DNA of 64,000 nt, from NCBI RefSeq assembly GCF_029212375.1, contig NZ_JARGNU010000002.1, positions 1-64,000 on the forward strand. The letters are read 5' to 3'. Under the pieces are notes generated by a model that saw only the letters and a program-made list of their open reading frames with translations, was not told the origin of the DNA and did no database searches. The position numbers and the translations under genes were made by a program. This stretch comes from Zhongshania sp. (GTDB taxonomy: Bacteria > Pseudomonadota > Gammaproteobacteria > Pseudomonadales > Spongiibacteraceae). This document shows positions 63,363 to 64,000 of the stretch, piece after piece; position 1 is the stretch's first letter; every line of letters begins with the position of its first letter.

Positions 63363-64000
63363 GTGTGGCTGACGCCAGATTGGCCGGCACCGGCTTCGGT
63401 GGTCGCGCTGTCGACCACCCGAAGTGGTTTTGCGGGGTTTAAGGGCGCGAGTACGGGCCCGTATGAAGGCTTTAACCTTGGCGACCACGTTGCCGATAGC
63501 CCTGAAGCGGTGGCAGAAAATCGCGATCAGTTACTTGGCGCCTGCGCCGGTTTAGCGAGTATTGGCTGGCTAAACCAGGTGCACGGCACCGACGTTGTCA
63601 CGCTGGCGCAATCGCCAGTTACTGTGCCGAGTGCTGACGCCAGTATTTCCAAGGTGGCGGGTTTGGGTTGTGGGGTGCTAACCGCCGACTGCGTGCCGGT
63701 GCTGTTTTGCTGTCGCGATGGAACGCAAGTCGCCGCTGCTCACGCCGGTTGGCGGGGGCTGTGTGCCGGCGTTTTGACAAATACCGTGCAAGCCTTTAAT
63801 TGCTCGGCCAGCGACGTGTTGGCGTGGATTGGCCCCGCAATTTCCCAAGCTCACTTTGAAGTTGGCGCAGAGGTTTACCGCGCGTTTAAGGCTGATTTTG
63901 CGGGGCCGGCCTCGGCCGAGATCGATTCTGCCTTTAAATCTGTTGGGGCAAAGTCGGGTCATTACCATGCCGATCTTTATGCCCTCGCTAAAGCGCAATT
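63363..64000 (+). CDS. pgeF: PgeF/YfiH laccase-domain protein (truncated by window end)
   Basis: Open to the window end (212 full codons). It probably starts at GTG immediately after the rluD stop, giving MWLTPDWPAPASVVALSTTR. Family motifs are present: NLGDHV, WLNQVHGTDVV, LTADCVPVLF with a metal-ligand Cys, and AAHAGWRGL; AWIGPAISQAHFEVG follows. YfiH-type proteins are purine nucleoside phosphorylases/peptidoglycan-editing factors formerly called polyphenol oxidases. The last about 30 residues are outside. Confidence 0.88.
   Translation, partial: MWLTPDWPAPASVVALSTTRSGFAGFKGASTGPYEGFNLGDHVADSPEAVAENRDQLLGACAGLASIGWLNQVHGTDVVTLAQSPVTVPSADASISKVAGLGCGVLTADCVPVLFCCRDGTQVAAAHAGWRGLCAGVLTNTVQAFNCSASDVLAWIGPAISQAHFEVGAEVYRAFKADFAGPASAEIDSAFKSVGAKSGHYHADLYALAKAQ

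Overview
The window looks like a chromosome segment from a marine-type gammaproteobacterium. The block from murJ to pgeF (about 32.4-64 kb) follows the Pseudomonas aeruginosa mviN-ribF-ileS-lspA-fkbp-lytB / fimU-pilVWXY1E / pilRS / comL-rluD-yfiH neighbourhood, and the proteins are typical of Cellvibrionales/Spongiibacteraceae-like bacteria. The family-level placement is inference from gene content, not a measured phylogeny. No tRNA, rRNA or CRISPR array was seen.

Region 1 (1-12.2 kb) is accessory lipid-type catabolism. It holds an MmyB-like XRE regulator; an acyl-CoA dehydrogenase, MaoC hydratase and SDR dehydrogenase operon that together cover three steps of a beta-oxidation cycle; a convergent operon of sulfotransferase-like protein, DUF1214 protein and a second SDR; a divergent AraC-type regulator; an intact IS30-family insertion with 23-bp inverted repeats; and an NTF2/SnoaL-like protein with an old-yellow-enzyme-family reductase. 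The IS30 copy sits between the regulator and the last two genes.

Region 2 (12.3-25.5 kb) is mixed housekeeping. It has an alkyltransferase-like DNA repair protein, beta-carbonic anhydrase, outer-membrane phospholipase A, FxsA, groES-groEL behind a clear sigma-32 type promoter, a hexapeptide acyltransferase, a large lipoprotein that joins thrombospondin type-3 calcium repeats to an alpha/beta hydrolase, a methyltransferase-like protein, a YeaD mutarotase, small lipoprotein and CoA-binding proteins, a PuuD-like membrane protein and a coiled-coil membrane protein.

Region 3 (25.6-40 kb) is core metabolism and envelope genes, almost all on the plus strand and often overlapping: class I fumarase (behind a 34-bp perfect palindrome), exonuclease I, GIY-YIG protein, MsbA-like ABC exporter, aspartate carbamoyltransferase, ADP-ribose pyrophosphatase, MurJ, RibF, IleS, LspA, FKBP-type isomerase and IspH.

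Region 4 (40-57.7 kb) is type IV pilus assembly and is the most striking part. Two complete minor-pilin/PilY1 gene sets lie head to tail (fimU-pilV-pilW-pilX-pilY1-pilE, then pilE-like-fimU-pilV-pilW-pilX-pilY1), with a separate FimT gene on the opposite strand before them and the PilS/PilR two-component system after them. The second PilY1 has lost the metal-binding DxSxS motif that the first retains.

Region 5 (57.9-64 kb) holds glutamine-dependent NAD synthetase and FAD-dependent glycerol-3-phosphate dehydrogenase (both extra relative to the Pseudomonas order), then bamD, rluD and the start of pgeF, which runs off the window. A family of intergenic inverted repeats built on a GACGGGAGACG-like unit occurs at about 0.2, 61.2 and 61.4 kb, with a similar-looking but distinct element at 27.1 kb.
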